Assembly: GCF_024198235.1 (NCBI RefSeq)
Contig: NZ_JAKCFB010000040.1
Coordinates: 1 to 64,000, forward strand
From: Myxococcus dinghuensis
Lineage (GTDB): Bacteria > Myxococcota > Myxococcia > Myxococcales > Myxococcaceae
Reading direction: 5' to 3'
Length of the DNA: 64,000 bases
The notes beneath the pieces are model-generated. The model saw only the letters and a list, made by a program, of their open reading frames with translations, did not search any database and was not told the DNA's origin. Positions 35,373 to 45,900 of the stretch are shown here, piece after piece. The position numbers and the translations under genes are program-made. Numbering within the stretch: the first letter of the stretch is position 1; the number at the start of each line of letters is the position of its first letter.

Positions 35373-36002
35373 ATGACGATGTCCGAGCACTACCTTTGGT
35401 CGAAGATGGGCCGTCAGGCGAGCCTCGTGTTGCTCAATGCGCTGTCCCTGTCCCGCCTGCCCATGGCGGTGGCCTTCATCCTCGTGTCCGACCCGAAGGT
35501 CCGCGCCGCGCTCGTCCTGCTGGCCGCTTTCTCCGACTTCCTGGATGGATGGCTCGCCCGCCACAAGGGCCTGGCCACGCGCCTGGGCGCGCTCATCGAC
35601 CCGGTGGCGGACCGCGGCTTCATGGTGACGGCCATCCTGGTCTGCTACCTCGACGGACTCATCGGGCCGCTGGAGGTGCTGCTGCTGCTGGTGCGGGACA
35701 TCGGCACCGCCATCGGCTTCCTCGTCACCCGGCTGGTGCCCCGGCTGCGGCCCGTGGAACTCAAGGCGCGGATGCTCGGCAAGGTCGTCACCACGCTCCA
35801 ACTGGTGGCGTTGCTGTGTGTGCTGCTGCTGCCCGTCGCGGTGCGGCCCCTCGTCGCGCTCATCGGCGTGCTGTCGCTCGCGTCCGTGGTGGACTACTCG
35901 CGCGCGGTGCTCAAGGCGCGGGCGACCACCGCGAGGGAGTCCCGCGCGCGCTCCGGGACCGCGCGGAGTCCATCCGCGCCCATGCATCCGGTGCGCAAGT
36001 AG
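35373..36002 (+). CDS. CDP-alcohol phosphatidyltransferase
   Basis: A 209-residue membrane protein with the full CDP-alcohol motif DFLDGWLARHKG followed by LGALIDPVADR (DxxDGxxARx8GxxxDxxxD), where the last two aspartates bind metals. Several hydrophobic helices follow. Such enzymes move a phosphatidyl group from CDP-diacylglycerol to an alcohol such as glycerol-3-phosphate or inositol. It resembles PgsA-type enzymes in length, but the acceptor cannot be assigned. It is divergent from the DUF4846 gene. Confidence 0.88.
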   Translation: MTMSEHYLWSKMGRQASLVLLNALSLSRLPMAVAFILVSDPKVRAALVLLAAFSDFLDGWLARHKGLATRLGALIDPVADRGFMVTAILVCYLDGLIGPLEVLLLLVRDIGTAIGFLVTRLVPRLRPVELKARMLGKVVTTLQLVALLCVLLLPVAVRPLVALIGVLSLASVVDYSRAVLKARATTARESRARSGTARSPSAPMHPVRK

Positions 36003-36149
36003 TCGGGAAGGGGTGTGCGCCGACGCGAGCGGCATGGCCTCGCACGTCCGAAGCGAATCGGCAGCGGCGGCAGCGGCGCGCGCGTCGTGGCACGAACGAC
36101 GAAAGCGGCGAGGGACCGCGGGTGTCCCTCGCTCGGAAGGGGGGAGGCG

Positions 36150-36377
36150 TCAGCCCTGTGGGGGTGGCGCGGAGTCGGTGCCGTGGGGCTCGGGCAGGCC
36201 CAGGATTCGGGCACGTTCGGCGGTGGCGGCGGCGCGTTCGGACTCGGTCATCTCCGCCCACACCTCGTCCATGTCATCCAGCAGGACATCCTCTTCAGGG
36301 GAGTCCCCTTCCGGATGACGGGCACGCAGGCCCAGCAGCTTGCGCAGGAGCGCGCGGTAACGGTCGAAAGCAGTCAT
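36150..36377 (-). CDS. Small acidic hypothetical protein
   Basis: The 75-residue protein starts MTAFDRYRALLRKLLGLRAR and has an acidic middle (SPEEDVLLDDMDEVWAEM) and helical DSERAAATAERARIL-like segment. ATG 36377 has a clear GGGAGG site, and codon use matches neighbours, so I accept it as a gene. No signal peptide, no recognised family. Confidence 0.65.
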   Translation of the reverse strand: MTAFDRYRALLRKLLGLRARHPEGDSPEEDVLLDDMDEVWAEMTESERAAATAERARILGLPEPHGTDSAPPPQG

Positions 36378-36446
36378 GAAGGGAACCTCCCAGCCTGGGA
36401 CGGGCCTGCGCGTGAGTGACTGACGGGATGGGCTCGGACTCGCGCT

Positions 36447-37109
36447 TCACTCCTTGGCGTTCGGCTTCGGTAGCACGGAGATCTCCTCGGTCTGGTGCTG
36501 CCCCAGCATGTCCACCACCGCGCTCACCCGGTCTCCGCGCTTCAACTCACGAAGCCCGATATCCTTCCCGTCGCGCGTCACCTTCGTCCGGGACTCCACG
36601 CTCAACGAGAGGGGCGCGCCGGAGTCGTCCGTCAGGACGACCCGCGACGGCGACACCGAACGCACCACGCCCGAATAGGTGGCCGTCACCACCGCCGTCC
36701 CCGCGGGCACAGGGACCGTGGCCTCCGCGGGGGGCACGTCGCTGACACTCGGTGGATTGCGGAGCGCGGGGGTGGCGCTCCCGTTGGCCGGGGGCGCGCC
36801 ACGAGGCTGCGACGCCGCCGCCCCGGAGCCGCCGGTCCCGGAGGACTGAGCCCGCAGGCTCGCGACCTCCTGGCGCAACTGCGCCACCTCCGCGCGCAGC
36901 GTCGCCACGCTGTGCCACAGCTCGGAGACCTCGGCCTCCGAGGGCGCGGGCCGGGACACGGAGGGCGTGCTCGTCTGTGAGGGAGGGGCGGTCCGCCGGG
37001 CATCCCCCGCGTCGGGAGTCTGCGCCCGCGCGTCGGAGCCTCCGCCACAGAACAGCAGCAGCGACAGCCCGGCGATGCCCAACGCCCACCACGCGACCTT
37101 CGGCTGCAT
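36447..37109 (-). CDS. Exported coiled-coil hypothetical protein
   Basis: From ATG 37109 (GGGAGG upstream) the protein has 220 residues with a signal peptide or single N-terminal anchor (WWALGIAGLSLLLFCGGG). A coiled coil follows (LWHSVATLRAEVAQLRQEVA, residues about 55-80), then a proline/alanine-rich linker, then a beta-rich C-terminal part (GVVRSVSPSRVVLTDDSGA, GDRVSAVVDMLGQHQTEEI) like a small OB or DUF5666-type domain. Function unknown. Confidence 0.75.
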   Translation of the reverse strand: MQPKVAWWALGIAGLSLLLFCGGGSDARAQTPDAGDARRTAPPSQTSTPSVSRPAPSEAEVSELWHSVATLRAEVAQLRQEVASLRAQSSGTGGSGAAASQPRGAPPANGSATPALRNPPSVSDVPPAEATVPVPAGTAVVTATYSGVVRSVSPSRVVLTDDSGAPLSLSVESRTKVTRDGKDIGLRELKRGDRVSAVVDMLGQHQTEEISVLPKPNAKE

Positions 37110-37359
37110 GTGGCTCGGCCTCCCTTCCCACCGGTGAAAGGTGGGGCCTGCCCGGTCACGGACAACCACTGGGCGGGCAACGCAGCGCTCGGAGAGCAAG
37201 CCACCAGCCTGGCCATGGCCCGCCCTCACGAGGAGCGCGGCCGGACCTCGCGCCGTGTCCTGGAAAATGCGGCCCTGAAACTTCCGCGAGGCTCGTGTCA
37301 CTCCACCGGCGACCGCGGCGGCATGCGCCGCGCCATCTTCCTTCGCCAGGAGTCCCGCC

Positions 37360-38682
37360 GTGTCCAAGTCGTCCGTCTGGGTGAGCCTCGCCGTGGGGCT
37401 CGTGTTGGGTTTCGTGGGGGGCCGCGCCGTCCCGGCGTCCAGTCCAACGACGGGGAGCGCCCCCGGAGCGCCCGCCGCCGCCGCGAAGGCCCCCGCGCCG
37501 AGGCAGCGCCCGCCCATCTCGCCTGTCGTCTACAAGGTGCCGCTCGACGGCTCCCTCTTCGCGGGCAACGAGGGCGCGCTCGTCACGCTCGTCGAGTTCT
37601 CCGACTACCAGTGCCCCTTCTGCGCGCGGGGCCACGGCACGGTGAAGCAGCTCCAGCAGCGCTACGGCGACAAGCTGCGGCTGGTGATGAAGCACCACCC
37701 GCTGGGCAACCACCCGCGCGCCCGTCCCGCGGCGCTCGCGGCGCTCGCGGCCGGCGAGCAGGGGAAGTTCTGGCCCTACCACGACGCCCTCTTCGCCAAC
37801 CCGAAGGCGCTGGACGACGAGGACCTGGAGCGGCTCGCGAAGGAGCTGGGGCTCGACGTGGCGCGCTGGAAGCAGGACCTCGCGTCGCCGGCCCACGCGG
37901 AGCGCCTCCGCCAGGACGAGGCGCTCGCGATGCAGTTGGGCGCCACCGGCACGCCGGGCTTCTTCGTCAACGGCCGCTTCATCAACGGCGCGCAGCCCCT
38001 CGAGGTCTTCACCGCCGTGGTGGACGAGGAGCTGGCCAAGGCGGATGCGCTGGTGAAGACCGGCGTGCGCCCGACGGAGGTCTACGCTCGCACCATCGAG
38101 CGCGGCGTGGACCGTCCCCCCGCGCCGCCCGCGCCCGCGGAGCCTCCCGTGCAGAAGGTGGAGGTGGGTGACGCGCCCGCGCGCGGCCCCGCGAACGCGC
38201 CCGTCACGCTTGTGGCGTGGTCGGACTTCGAGTGCCCGTTCTGCTCGCGCGCCGTGCCCACGCTCAAGGCGCTGGAGCAGGAGTACGCCGGGAAGCTGCG
38301 CGTGGCCTTCAAGCAGCAGCCGCTGCCCAACCACCCGCACGCGCGGCTCGCGGCGGCGGCGGCGCTCGCGGCGCACGAGCAGGGCAAGTTCTGGGAGATG
38401 CACGACGTGCTCTTCGCCAACCAGCGGCAGTTGGAGCGGGAGTCGCTGGAGGGCTACGCGAAGCAGCTCGGCCTGGACCTGACGCGCTTCAAGCAGGCGC
38501 TCGACTCCAACCGCTTCGACGCGCGCGTCACGGCGGACGCCGAGGAGGGCTCCCGGCTGGGCGTGAGCGGCACGCCGTCCTTCTTCGTCAACGGCCGCCT
38601 CATCGTGGGCGCGGTGCCCATCGACCAGTTCCGCCGCGTCATCGACGAGGAGCTGAAGAAGTCCGGCGTCGCCACGCGCTAG
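37360..38682 (+). CDS. Two-domain DsbA-like thioredoxin-fold protein
   Basis: The 440-residue protein has an N-terminal signal or anchor (VSLAVGLVLGFVGGRAV), then two DsbA-type thioredoxin domains in tandem. Each has a CPFC active site, in FSDYQCPFCARG (domain 1) and WSDFECPFCSRA (domain 2), and the cis-proline loop GTPGFFVNG or GTPSFFVNG. Both domains also share KQxPLxNHPxAR and AxxEQGKFW, showing internal duplication. It likely shuffles disulfides in the periplasm. The start is GTG at 37360 with CAGGAG upstream. Confidence 0.9.
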   Translation: MSKSSVWVSLAVGLVLGFVGGRAVPASSPTTGSAPGAPAAAAKAPAPRQRPPISPVVYKVPLDGSLFAGNEGALVTLVEFSDYQCPFCARGHGTVKQLQQRYGDKLRLVMKHHPLGNHPRARPAALAALAAGEQGKFWPYHDALFANPKALDDEDLERLAKELGLDVARWKQDLASPAHAERLRQDEALAMQLGATGTPGFFVNGRFINGAQPLEVFTAVVDEELAKADALVKTGVRPTEVYARTIERGVDRPPAPPAPAEPPVQKVEVGDAPARGPANAPVTLVAWSDFECPFCSRAVPTLKALEQEYAGKLRVAFKQQPLPNHPHARLAAAAALAAHEQGKFWEMHDVLFANQRQLERESLEGYAKQLGLDLTRFKQALDSNRFDARVTADAEEGSRLGVSGTPSFFVNGRLIVGAVPIDQFRRVIDEELKKSGVATR

Positions 38683-38703
38683 CGACGGCCCGTGCCCGCC
38701 GCG

Positions 38704-39915
38704 TCAGCGGGACGACGCGACGGGCGCGCGCACGCGGGGCACGAGGAAGAACAGGCGCCCCTTCTGCTTCATCATGCCGGCGGCCAGCTCCGCCGCCGGT
38801 CCCCGGCCCCAGAAGACGTCCACGCGGCCCGCGCCGCGAATGGCCCCTCCCGTGTCCTGGTTGAACACGAAGCGGGACAAGGGCCGCCACTGCACCGAGC
38901 CGTCCGCCATGCGCACCGGGTGGTCGGTGAGGATGAAGGCCAGTCCGCCCTTGGGGAACAGCCGCGCGTCCGTGGCGATGGAGCGGCCCGGCGTCACCTC
39001 TCGGCCCAGCGAACCCACCGCGGCGCCCTTGAGGACGCGGAAGAAGACATACGACTCGTTGAAGTCCAGCACGCGGTCGCGCTGGGAGGGATTGGCCGCA
39101 AGCCAGCTCCGCAGCGCCTGCATCGACATCTGCTCCTTGGGGATGGCGTTCTCCTGGATGAGCAGCGAGCCGATGCTGCGATAGGGGCGCCCGTTCGACG
39201 CGGCATAGCCGACACGCCGCTCGGTGCCGTCCACGAGGCGCAGCGTGCCGCTGCCCTGCACCTCCATGAAGAACAGCGCCACCGGGTCCTTCGCCCACGC
39301 CAGCTCCAGCTTGCGGTTGGACAGGCGGCCCGCGCGGATGTCGGCGCGCGTCCAGTAGGGCAGCAGCTTCTTCCCCTCCAGCCGTCCGAAGACCTTCTCG
39401 TTGGCGAAGCGCTCCGCGAAGGGCTCCAGCGGCACCTCGATGATGTCGTCCGGCAGCCCGAGGATGGGCACGGAGTACTCCTCCGTCCGCGTGAGGCTCG
39501 CCTCGACGGTGGGCTCGTAGTAGCCCGTGAAGAGCACCTGGCCGTCCTCGCCGCCCGCGGACTCCAGCAGCTCGAAGTCCTCCATCACCGCCGTCGAGAC
39601 CTCGAGCGAGGTCATGCCGTCGGTGAGGCGCGCGGAGAGCCGCTCCAGCGCGGCCACCAACTCCGCGGCCGGGACCTCGCGAGGGCCATAGACGAAGCGA
39701 TGGTCCGCCGGACGCGTGCGCAGCCAGACGAGGCTCTCCGCCAGCGCGACCCGCAGGCTCGCCGTCTCACCGTCGTCCACCAGCTTCACGGACTCGGGCA
39801 GCTCCACCAGCGCGTCCTCGGGCTTCGTCACGGCCGGACGCTGCACCCGCGCACACGACACACAGAGGAGGAGGCACAGCACCAGCGAGAGGCGTCGGAC
39901 GGGCCGCGTGAGCAT
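38704..39915 (-). CDS. mltA: Membrane-bound lytic murein transglycosylase A
   Basis: A 403-residue lipoprotein (signal LVLCLLLCVSC) with MltA family features: VLFTGYYEPTVEASLTRTEE, a middle EVQGSGTLRLVDGTERRVGY with the QGSG motif, ASNGRPYRSIGSLLI, and a C-terminal 3D-like domain with DVFWGRGPAAELAAG. The catalytic Asp lies in this end region in known MltA. It cleaves glycan strands of peptidoglycan from the outer membrane. It ends convergent with the DsbA-like gene. Confidence 0.92.
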   Translation of the reverse strand: MLTRPVRRLSLVLCLLLCVSCARVQRPAVTKPEDALVELPESVKLVDDGETASLRVALAESLVWLRTRPADHRFVYGPREVPAAELVAALERLSARLTDGMTSLEVSTAVMEDFELLESAGGEDGQVLFTGYYEPTVEASLTRTEEYSVPILGLPDDIIEVPLEPFAERFANEKVFGRLEGKKLLPYWTRADIRAGRLSNRKLELAWAKDPVALFFMEVQGSGTLRLVDGTERRVGYAASNGRPYRSIGSLLIQENAIPKEQMSMQALRSWLAANPSQRDRVLDFNESYVFFRVLKGAAVGSLGREVTPGRSIATDARLFPKGGLAFILTDHPVRMADGSVQWRPLSRFVFNQDTGGAIRGAGRVDVFWGRGPAAELAAGMMKQKGRLFFLVPRVRAPVASSR

Positions 39916-40223
39916 GGTCCCTCGTACCTACTCCAGCCTCGGCCTCCGCGACACTTCCCGGGCACCCGGCACACTGCCTGTCGCGCGACGCGTCCACCGC
40001 GATGCGTGTCCGGTGCTCGCGCCAACGTCGTGACGGAGTCCTCCCTCGCGCGGCCGCACCGGGCAGGAGGCCATGCGACCGCACGGGACACGGACTCCTG
40101 CGCGTCCACCCGCGCCACCGTCCGCGCAGCGCGCACTCGCGTCGGCGCGGAGGACGACGCCAACTTCGCGGTGCGTCCAGGCACGCGGCCACGGAGGCCG
40201 GCCTTCACGCGGGAGCCACCGAC
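39916..40223. other. Intergenic region between divergent genes
   Basis: About 308 bp between mltA and a plus-strand small gene. It should hold both promoters. I see no RNA gene, repeat or strong hairpin; plus-strand ORFs across it have no family features. Confidence 0.4.
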
Positions 40224-40580
40224 ATGAATCCATGGAAACTGGCGAAGGCGCTGGGTTGGCTGAGCATCGGACTCGGGCTGAGCGAGCTGCTCGCCCCTCG
40301 GGCGCTGGCCCGCTTCCTCGGCATGCGCAAGGGCATCGGACTGCTGCGCGCCTATGGCCTCCGAGAAATCGCCGCGGGCGTCGGCATCCTCACGCGCCCC
40401 GACCCCACGCCCTGGGTCCGGGCCCGCGTGGCCGGGGACCTGCTGGACCTCGCCAGCCTGGGCCCGGCGATGAAGCAGAGCCCTCGCCAGCAGAACGTCG
40501 GCGGCGCCGTGGCCTTCGTGCTCGGCGCCACCGCGGTGGATGCGTATTGCGCGAAGCGGCTCGGCGAGCTGTCCGCCTGA
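40224..40580 (+). CDS. Small membrane hypothetical protein
   Basis: The 118-residue protein begins MNPWKLAKALGWLSIGLGLS and has a repeated hydrophobic pattern (LGLSELLAPRALARFLGM, LREIAAGVGILTRP, NVGGAVAFVLGATAVDAYCA), suggesting three or four membrane helices. It resembles small DUF4267-like proteins often found beside cyclase/dehydrase genes, but this is a loose likeness. The longer in-frame ORF from 40002 lacks a ribosome-binding site. Confidence 0.75.
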   Translation: MNPWKLAKALGWLSIGLGLSELLAPRALARFLGMRKGIGLLRAYGLREIAAGVGILTRPDPTPWVRARVAGDLLDLASLGPAMKQSPRQQNVGGAVAFVLGATAVDAYCAKRLGELSA

Positions 40581-40595
40581 GCCGCCCCGTCCCCC

Positions 40596-41687
40596 TTACG
40601 CGTAGGGGTTGTAGAACTTCGCGAACGTCGCGCGAGCGAACTCGCCGAACGTCATCCCGGGCTGGAACGCCCCCACGCGGGACTCCGCGGGGTCCGCGCC
40701 CTGCGGTGCGGGCATGGGCGCGTCGTTGTCCGGCTGCATGAAGACGGCGAAGGTGGAGCGGGAGATGTTGCGGCTGGCCGGGTGGGCCAGCGCCTGCACC
40801 GCGTGCGGCGTCGAGCGCAGCAGGCCGCCGGTGACGATCTGCGCGCTCTCGCCAATCTGGAACGCCAGGCAGTCGCGCGGGATGACCACCTTGCGCTCCT
40901 CGCCGGTGCGCGTGCGGACGTACAGGCCCGCCTCCGGGTCCGGCAGGGCGATGTCCTGCCGCGCCGGCGCCTTCGCGCCCGGCTCCGCCTCGAAGTACAT
41001 GGCCGGGCACAGCGCGGTGAGCGAGCCGTGGTCGCTGTGCCAGCCACACCACGAGTCGCGCGTGCGCGGCGTCGCGTCCTCGTTGATGGCGAAGTAGTAG
41101 AGCAGCCGCGCCTTGCACGCGCGCGACTCGCGGATGGTCCGCTCCAGCTCCGCCTCCGGCGCCAGCCGGTCACCCAGCTTCGACTTCACGTACCGGTCGC
41201 ACTGCGCGGCCACCAGCATCCCCACCTCCACCATCTTCTGGCCCAGCGCCATGAAGGCGGGGCGCAGCTGGGGGAAGTCCTCTCCCGGCCAGACGTTGGG
41301 GTGGTAGTTCTCCGGGTACTTCTCCACCAGCGCCGTGTCCTGCTGGGGAACGTCGTACTGGGGATTGTTGTAGTAGGAGCCCTTGAACTCGTCGAACTGG
41401 CCGGGCTTGAGCAGCTCCTTGCCGTGGCTCCAACCGAAGGAGTAGCTGCTGCGTTCGTGGACGTAGCGGTCCTTCACCGCGTTGGGCAACGCGGCGAACT
41501 GGAAGCCCAGGGGCAAGAGGCCGCTGCGCAGCTCCACCAGTCCGGGGATGCCCCGGACGACGAGCAGGCCGATGCCGTCATGCCCATACGCGCGCTCGAT
41601 GTCCGCGGACAGGTCCGCGCCGTCCATCAGCTTCGCGTAATCGAGAACCACCACTGCATCCTTCGCTCCACCCACGTCGCTGCTCAT
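40596..41687 (-). CDS. 2-oxoglutarate/Fe(II)-dependent oxygenase, isopenicillin N synthase-like
   Basis: A 363-residue cytoplasmic protein with the jelly-roll oxygenase signature. The iron ligands are His and Asp in WCGWHSDHGSLT and the distal His in RSTPHAVQAL; the 2-oxoglutarate Arg is in SRSTFAVF. FQIGESAQIVTGGLL is the usual strand before the distal His. Such enzymes hydroxylate or cyclise small molecules. No biosynthetic cluster is adjacent, so the substrate is unknown. Confidence 0.88.
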   Translation of the reverse strand: MSSDVGGAKDAVVVLDYAKLMDGADLSADIERAYGHDGIGLLVVRGIPGLVELRSGLLPLGFQFAALPNAVKDRYVHERSSYSFGWSHGKELLKPGQFDEFKGSYYNNPQYDVPQQDTALVEKYPENYHPNVWPGEDFPQLRPAFMALGQKMVEVGMLVAAQCDRYVKSKLGDRLAPEAELERTIRESRACKARLLYYFAINEDATPRTRDSWCGWHSDHGSLTALCPAMYFEAEPGAKAPARQDIALPDPEAGLYVRTRTGEERKVVIPRDCLAFQIGESAQIVTGGLLRSTPHAVQALAHPASRNISRSTFAVFMQPDNDAPMPAPQGADPAESRVGAFQPGMTFGEFARATFAKFYNPYA

Positions 41688-41970
41688 CCCGAACGCCTCA
41701 TCTCTCCCTGGACCTGACCGCCCGGCGGAATGGGGAACACGGCGTGCTCACCCGACGACCGGTGCGTGTGCACAGGGGGCACACAGCATAGCCGACTCCC
41801 CCGCCCGCGCGACGCGTCAACACGGCCGCCCGCCCGGCCCGACACGTCGAGCGACACGTCGAGGGTCCCCCCGACCCGGGCTCCCAGTGCAGGCGCCCTC
41901 CGTCCCGGAGCACGGCCGTCCAGGCACAACCGATGCACAAGGGCACCGCGACCTCGAAAGGACGCCGACC

Positions 41971-42924
41971 ATGGCCACCACCCCCGCGCAGCTCGCCATC
42001 ACCCTCTCCGCCATCTCGTACCTGGGACAGTTCGACCCCAACTCCAAGCGCCATGGCGTGATGAACCAGGCGCTCACGGCCACCCTCGACGGAGGCTGGC
42101 AGGTGGCGTGGGGCCCGGCGACGCAGGGGGAGGACCTCGTCTATGTCGCGGCCGACAGCGCGGGCCAGTACGCGGTGGTGGTGCGCGGCACGCTGTTCAC
42201 CCGCATCGAGGACCTCATCCAGGACAAGGGCATCGGATCGCAGGTGGCCCTGCCCTTCACCGCGCCCGACTTCCCCGACGCCGCCATCTCCGCGGGCGCG
42301 CTGGAGGTGTGGAAGAACATCGTCGCCATGGAGTCCTCCGTGGGTCCGGGCAGCGGCGCGCTGCTGCCCTTCCTCCAGGCCCTGCCCCAGGGGACGTCGC
42401 TGGTCGTCACCGGGCACAGCCTGGGGGGACAGGTGGCCACCGTGCTCGCGGCCTGGTTCCAGTCCGTGCTCACGAACGTGACGGTGCAGCCCCTCACCTT
42501 CGCCGCGCCCACCGCCGGCAACCCCGCCTTCGCCACGGCCTTCACGCAGGTGTTCCCCGACGCCGGGCGCTACTTCAACGCGCTCGACGTGGTGCCCCGC
42601 GCCTGGACGGTCGACGGGCTCACGTCCATCAAGTCCCTGTACCCCGGGGGTCCCCAGTGCGGACTCCTGTGCAGGAGCGCCGTGGACCGGGCGCTGGACA
42701 CGCTCGAGCAGAACGGCCTCACCTACCAGCAGCCGGGCGCCGGCACGCAGCTCACCGGACAGCTCTACTCGGTGGGCCTGCTGGGCGCCTTCGAGGCCGA
42801 GGTCGACGACCAGCACCGCGCCCTCTACTACATGGACCTGCTCGGCATCCCCCTCGCCACCATCCAGCAGCTCGACACGAAGTGGGCACCGCCGTCGTCG
42901 GCGGCGGTGCGCGCGGCGGGGTGA
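41971..42924 (+). CDS. Class 3 lipase
   Basis: From ATG 41971 (AAAGGA upstream) the protein has 317 residues. It has the lipase nucleophile elbow VVTGHSLGGQVA with Ser150, preceded by YAVVVRGTLFT, the usual strand of the fungal-type class 3 fold, and followed by TFAAPTAGNPAFATAF and NALDVVPRAW with a candidate Asp. No signal peptide is visible. It hydrolyses acylglycerols or similar esters. It ends 1 bp from the convergent kinase gene. Confidence 0.9.
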   Translation: MATTPAQLAITLSAISYLGQFDPNSKRHGVMNQALTATLDGGWQVAWGPATQGEDLVYVAADSAGQYAVVVRGTLFTRIEDLIQDKGIGSQVALPFTAPDFPDAAISAGALEVWKNIVAMESSVGPGSGALLPFLQALPQGTSLVVTGHSLGGQVATVLAAWFQSVLTNVTVQPLTFAAPTAGNPAFATAFTQVFPDAGRYFNALDVVPRAWTVDGLTSIKSLYPGGPQCGLLCRSAVDRALDTLEQNGLTYQQPGAGTQLTGQLYSVGLLGAFEAEVDDQHRALYYMDLLGIPLATIQQLDTKWAPPSSAAVRAAG

Positions 42925-42925
42925 C

Positions 42926-45900
42926 TCACGTCGCAGGCGAGGACAGGCGCTTGAGCAGCGTGTCCAACGCGCCGAAGTCGATGGGCTTCACCAGGTGCGC
43001 GTCGAAGCCCGCCTCCCTCGAGCGCTGCCGGTCCGATTCCTGGCCATAGCCCGTCACCGCCACCAGCTGGAGCCCCTGGGGCCGCTGGCGGCGCAGGTGC
43101 CGGGCCAGCTCGTAGCCGTCCATCACGGGCAGGCCGATGTCGAGCAGCGCCAGCTCCGGCTGGAAGTCGGGCGCCACCTGGAGCGCGCTCGGCCCGTCGT
43201 AGGTGACGCGCGTCTCGCACCCCAGCAGGTCCAGCGCCTCCGCCAGCACGTCCGCGGCGTCGCGGTTGTCGTCGACGATGAGCACCCGGTGTGGCTGCGG
43301 CACCGCCTGCAGCACGGGCGCAGACACCTGGGACGCCCCCGCGAGCGCCGCCGCGTCCTGTGCGCCCCCGAGCACCGGCAGCCGCACGGTGAAGGTGCTG
43401 CCCTCTCCCCGCCCCTCGCTGCTCGCGGAGATGGTGCCGCCGTGCTGCGTGGCCAGGCTCCGGGCGATGGCCAGGCCCAGCCCCAGTCCGCCCTGGGAGC
43501 GGTCCAGCTCCTGCCGCTCCTGGAAGAACAGGTCGAAGATGCGCGGCAGGAGCTCCGGGGTGATGCCGATGCCGTTGTCCCGGACGGAGGCCACGATGTC
43601 CGGGCCCTCGCGCCGCCCCAGGATGTGGATGATGCCCCCGGGCTCGGTGTACTTCGCGGCGTTGGTCAGCAGGTTGGAGAACACCTGCGCCAGGCGCGTC
43701 GCGTCGGCCTCCAGCGGCAGCCCCTGCCCCGGGACGTCCACCTCCAGGTGGTGCCCCCGCTGCTCCAACAGGGGGCTGGCCTGCTCGATGGCCTTCGCCA
43801 CCACCTCCGCCAGCTCCACCTTCTCCCGCTTGAGGACCACCTTCCCCCGCGTCACGCGGGACACGTCGAGCAGGTCGTCCACCAGCCGCACCACGTGGTG
43901 CACCTGCCGCTCGATGACGACGCGCTCGCGCTCCGAATGGTCGCCTCCGCGCAGGCGCATCAACTGGAGCGCGGTGAGGATGGGGGCCAGGGGGTTGCGC
44001 AGCTCGTGGCCGAGCATCGCCAGGAACTCGTCCTTCGCGCGGCTGGCCGACTCCGCCTCGCGGCGCGCGATGGCCAGCTCCGTCACGTCGAAGACGACGA
44101 CGATGATGGAGTCCACCCGCCCCGCCTCGTCGAGCATCGGCTGGTACACGAAGTCGAAGAACACCTCGCGCGGCGGCCCGCCCTCGCCGGAGACGATCAT
44201 CGTGCGCAGCGAGCGCCCCACGTGCGGTTGCCCCGTGGTGAAGACCGTGTCCAGCAGCTCGAAGATGCCCTGCCCGGCCAGCTCCGGCAGCGCCTCCTGG
44301 ATGGGCTTGCCCACGATGGGCCGGTTCGCGACGAGCCGCAGGTAGTTGGCGTTGGCGAACTCGTAGACGTGGGTGGGGCCGCGGAGGATGGCGATGCCCA
44401 CCGGCGCGTACTTGAACACGCTGGTGAGGCGCCGGGCGTGGGCCTCCTCGATGGCCTGCAGCCGGGCCTTCGTCAGCTGCGTCTCCACGCGCGCCTTGAG
44501 CTCGCGCGCGGAGAAGGGCTTCACCAGGTAGTCGTCCGCGCCGGCGCGAAGCCCCTCGATGCGCGCCTCCTCGCCCGCGCGGGCGGAGAGCATCATCACG
44601 GGGACGCGGCGGGTGCGCTCGTCGGCGCGCAGCTCGCGCAGCAGCGCGAACCCGTCCATGCGCGGCATCATCACGTCCGTCACCACCAGGTCCGGAGGCC
44701 GGGCCCGCGCCGCCTCCAGCGCGTCGAGCCCGTCCGCCACCGCCTCCACCCGCCACGCTCCGGACAGCAGCCTCGCCACGTACTCGCGCATGTCCGCGTT
44801 GTCGTCCACCAGGAGGATGCGCGCGCCCTGGGTAACCTGCCCTTCGTCGGGGGCCTCCTTCTCCAGCAGCGGCTCCGTCGACGCGGCGACCTCCAGGCCG
44901 CCCGGCAACCAGCGCAGGGCCTCGCTCACGAAGGGCGCGGTGCCCAGCGCCGTGGACACGCGGGCCTCCCGCGCCACCACGTGCTCCTTCGGCAGGTGGG
45001 CCGACCCGGTGGGGATGCGCAGGGTGAACGTCGTCCCCTTCCCCTCCGTGCTCTCCACGTCGAGCGTGCCGCCATGCAGGCGCACCAGCTCGTGCACCAG
45101 CGCGAGCCCGATGCCCGACCCCTCGTGCGTCCGCGCGCGAGCGCCCTGCACCCGGTGGAAGCGCTCGAACACGCGAGGCAGCTCCCGCTCCGGGATGCCG
45201 ATGCCCGTGTCGGAGACCTGGACCTCGACGTGGCCCTCCGCCCACCGCTGGGAGATGCGGATGCCTCCCTCGAAGGTGAACTTCAGCGCGTTGGAGAGCA
45301 GGTTGAGGATGATCTTCTCCCACATGTCCTGGTCGACGTAGACGGGCTCCGGCACCGGAGGACAGTCCACGTCGAAGGCCAGGCCCGCGCGCTCGATGGC
45401 GGAGCGGAAGGCGCTCGCCAGTCCCGCGGTGAGCGCGGGCAGGTCCACGGGCGCGTAGGCGGCCTGGACGCGGTTGGCCTCGATGCGGGAGAAGTCGAGC
45501 AGCGAGTTGACCAGCTTCAGGAGGCGCTGCGCGTTGCGGTGCACCGTCTCCAGGCTCTCGCCCGTGAGCGCGCGGGCCGGCGACGCGAGCGCGTCCACCG
45601 TGGGCCCCAGCATCAGCGTCAGCGGCGTGCGGAACTCGTGGCTGACGTTGTTGAAGAAGGCCGTCTTCGCGCGGTCGATGGCCGCCAGCGCCTCCGCGCG
45701 CTTGCGCTCCTCCTCGTAGGCGCGCGCGTTGGCCAGCGCCGTCACCACCGGGTCCGCCGTCAACCGGAAGAGCCCCAGGTAGCGCTCGTCCAGCAGGCGC
45801 CGGGGGCTGACGCCCGCCACGAGGAAGCCATACGGGTGTTGCTGCCCGGAGCGCGAAAGCGGCAGCACCACCGCGCGCTCGGGCGGCGCGCCCCACCGTC

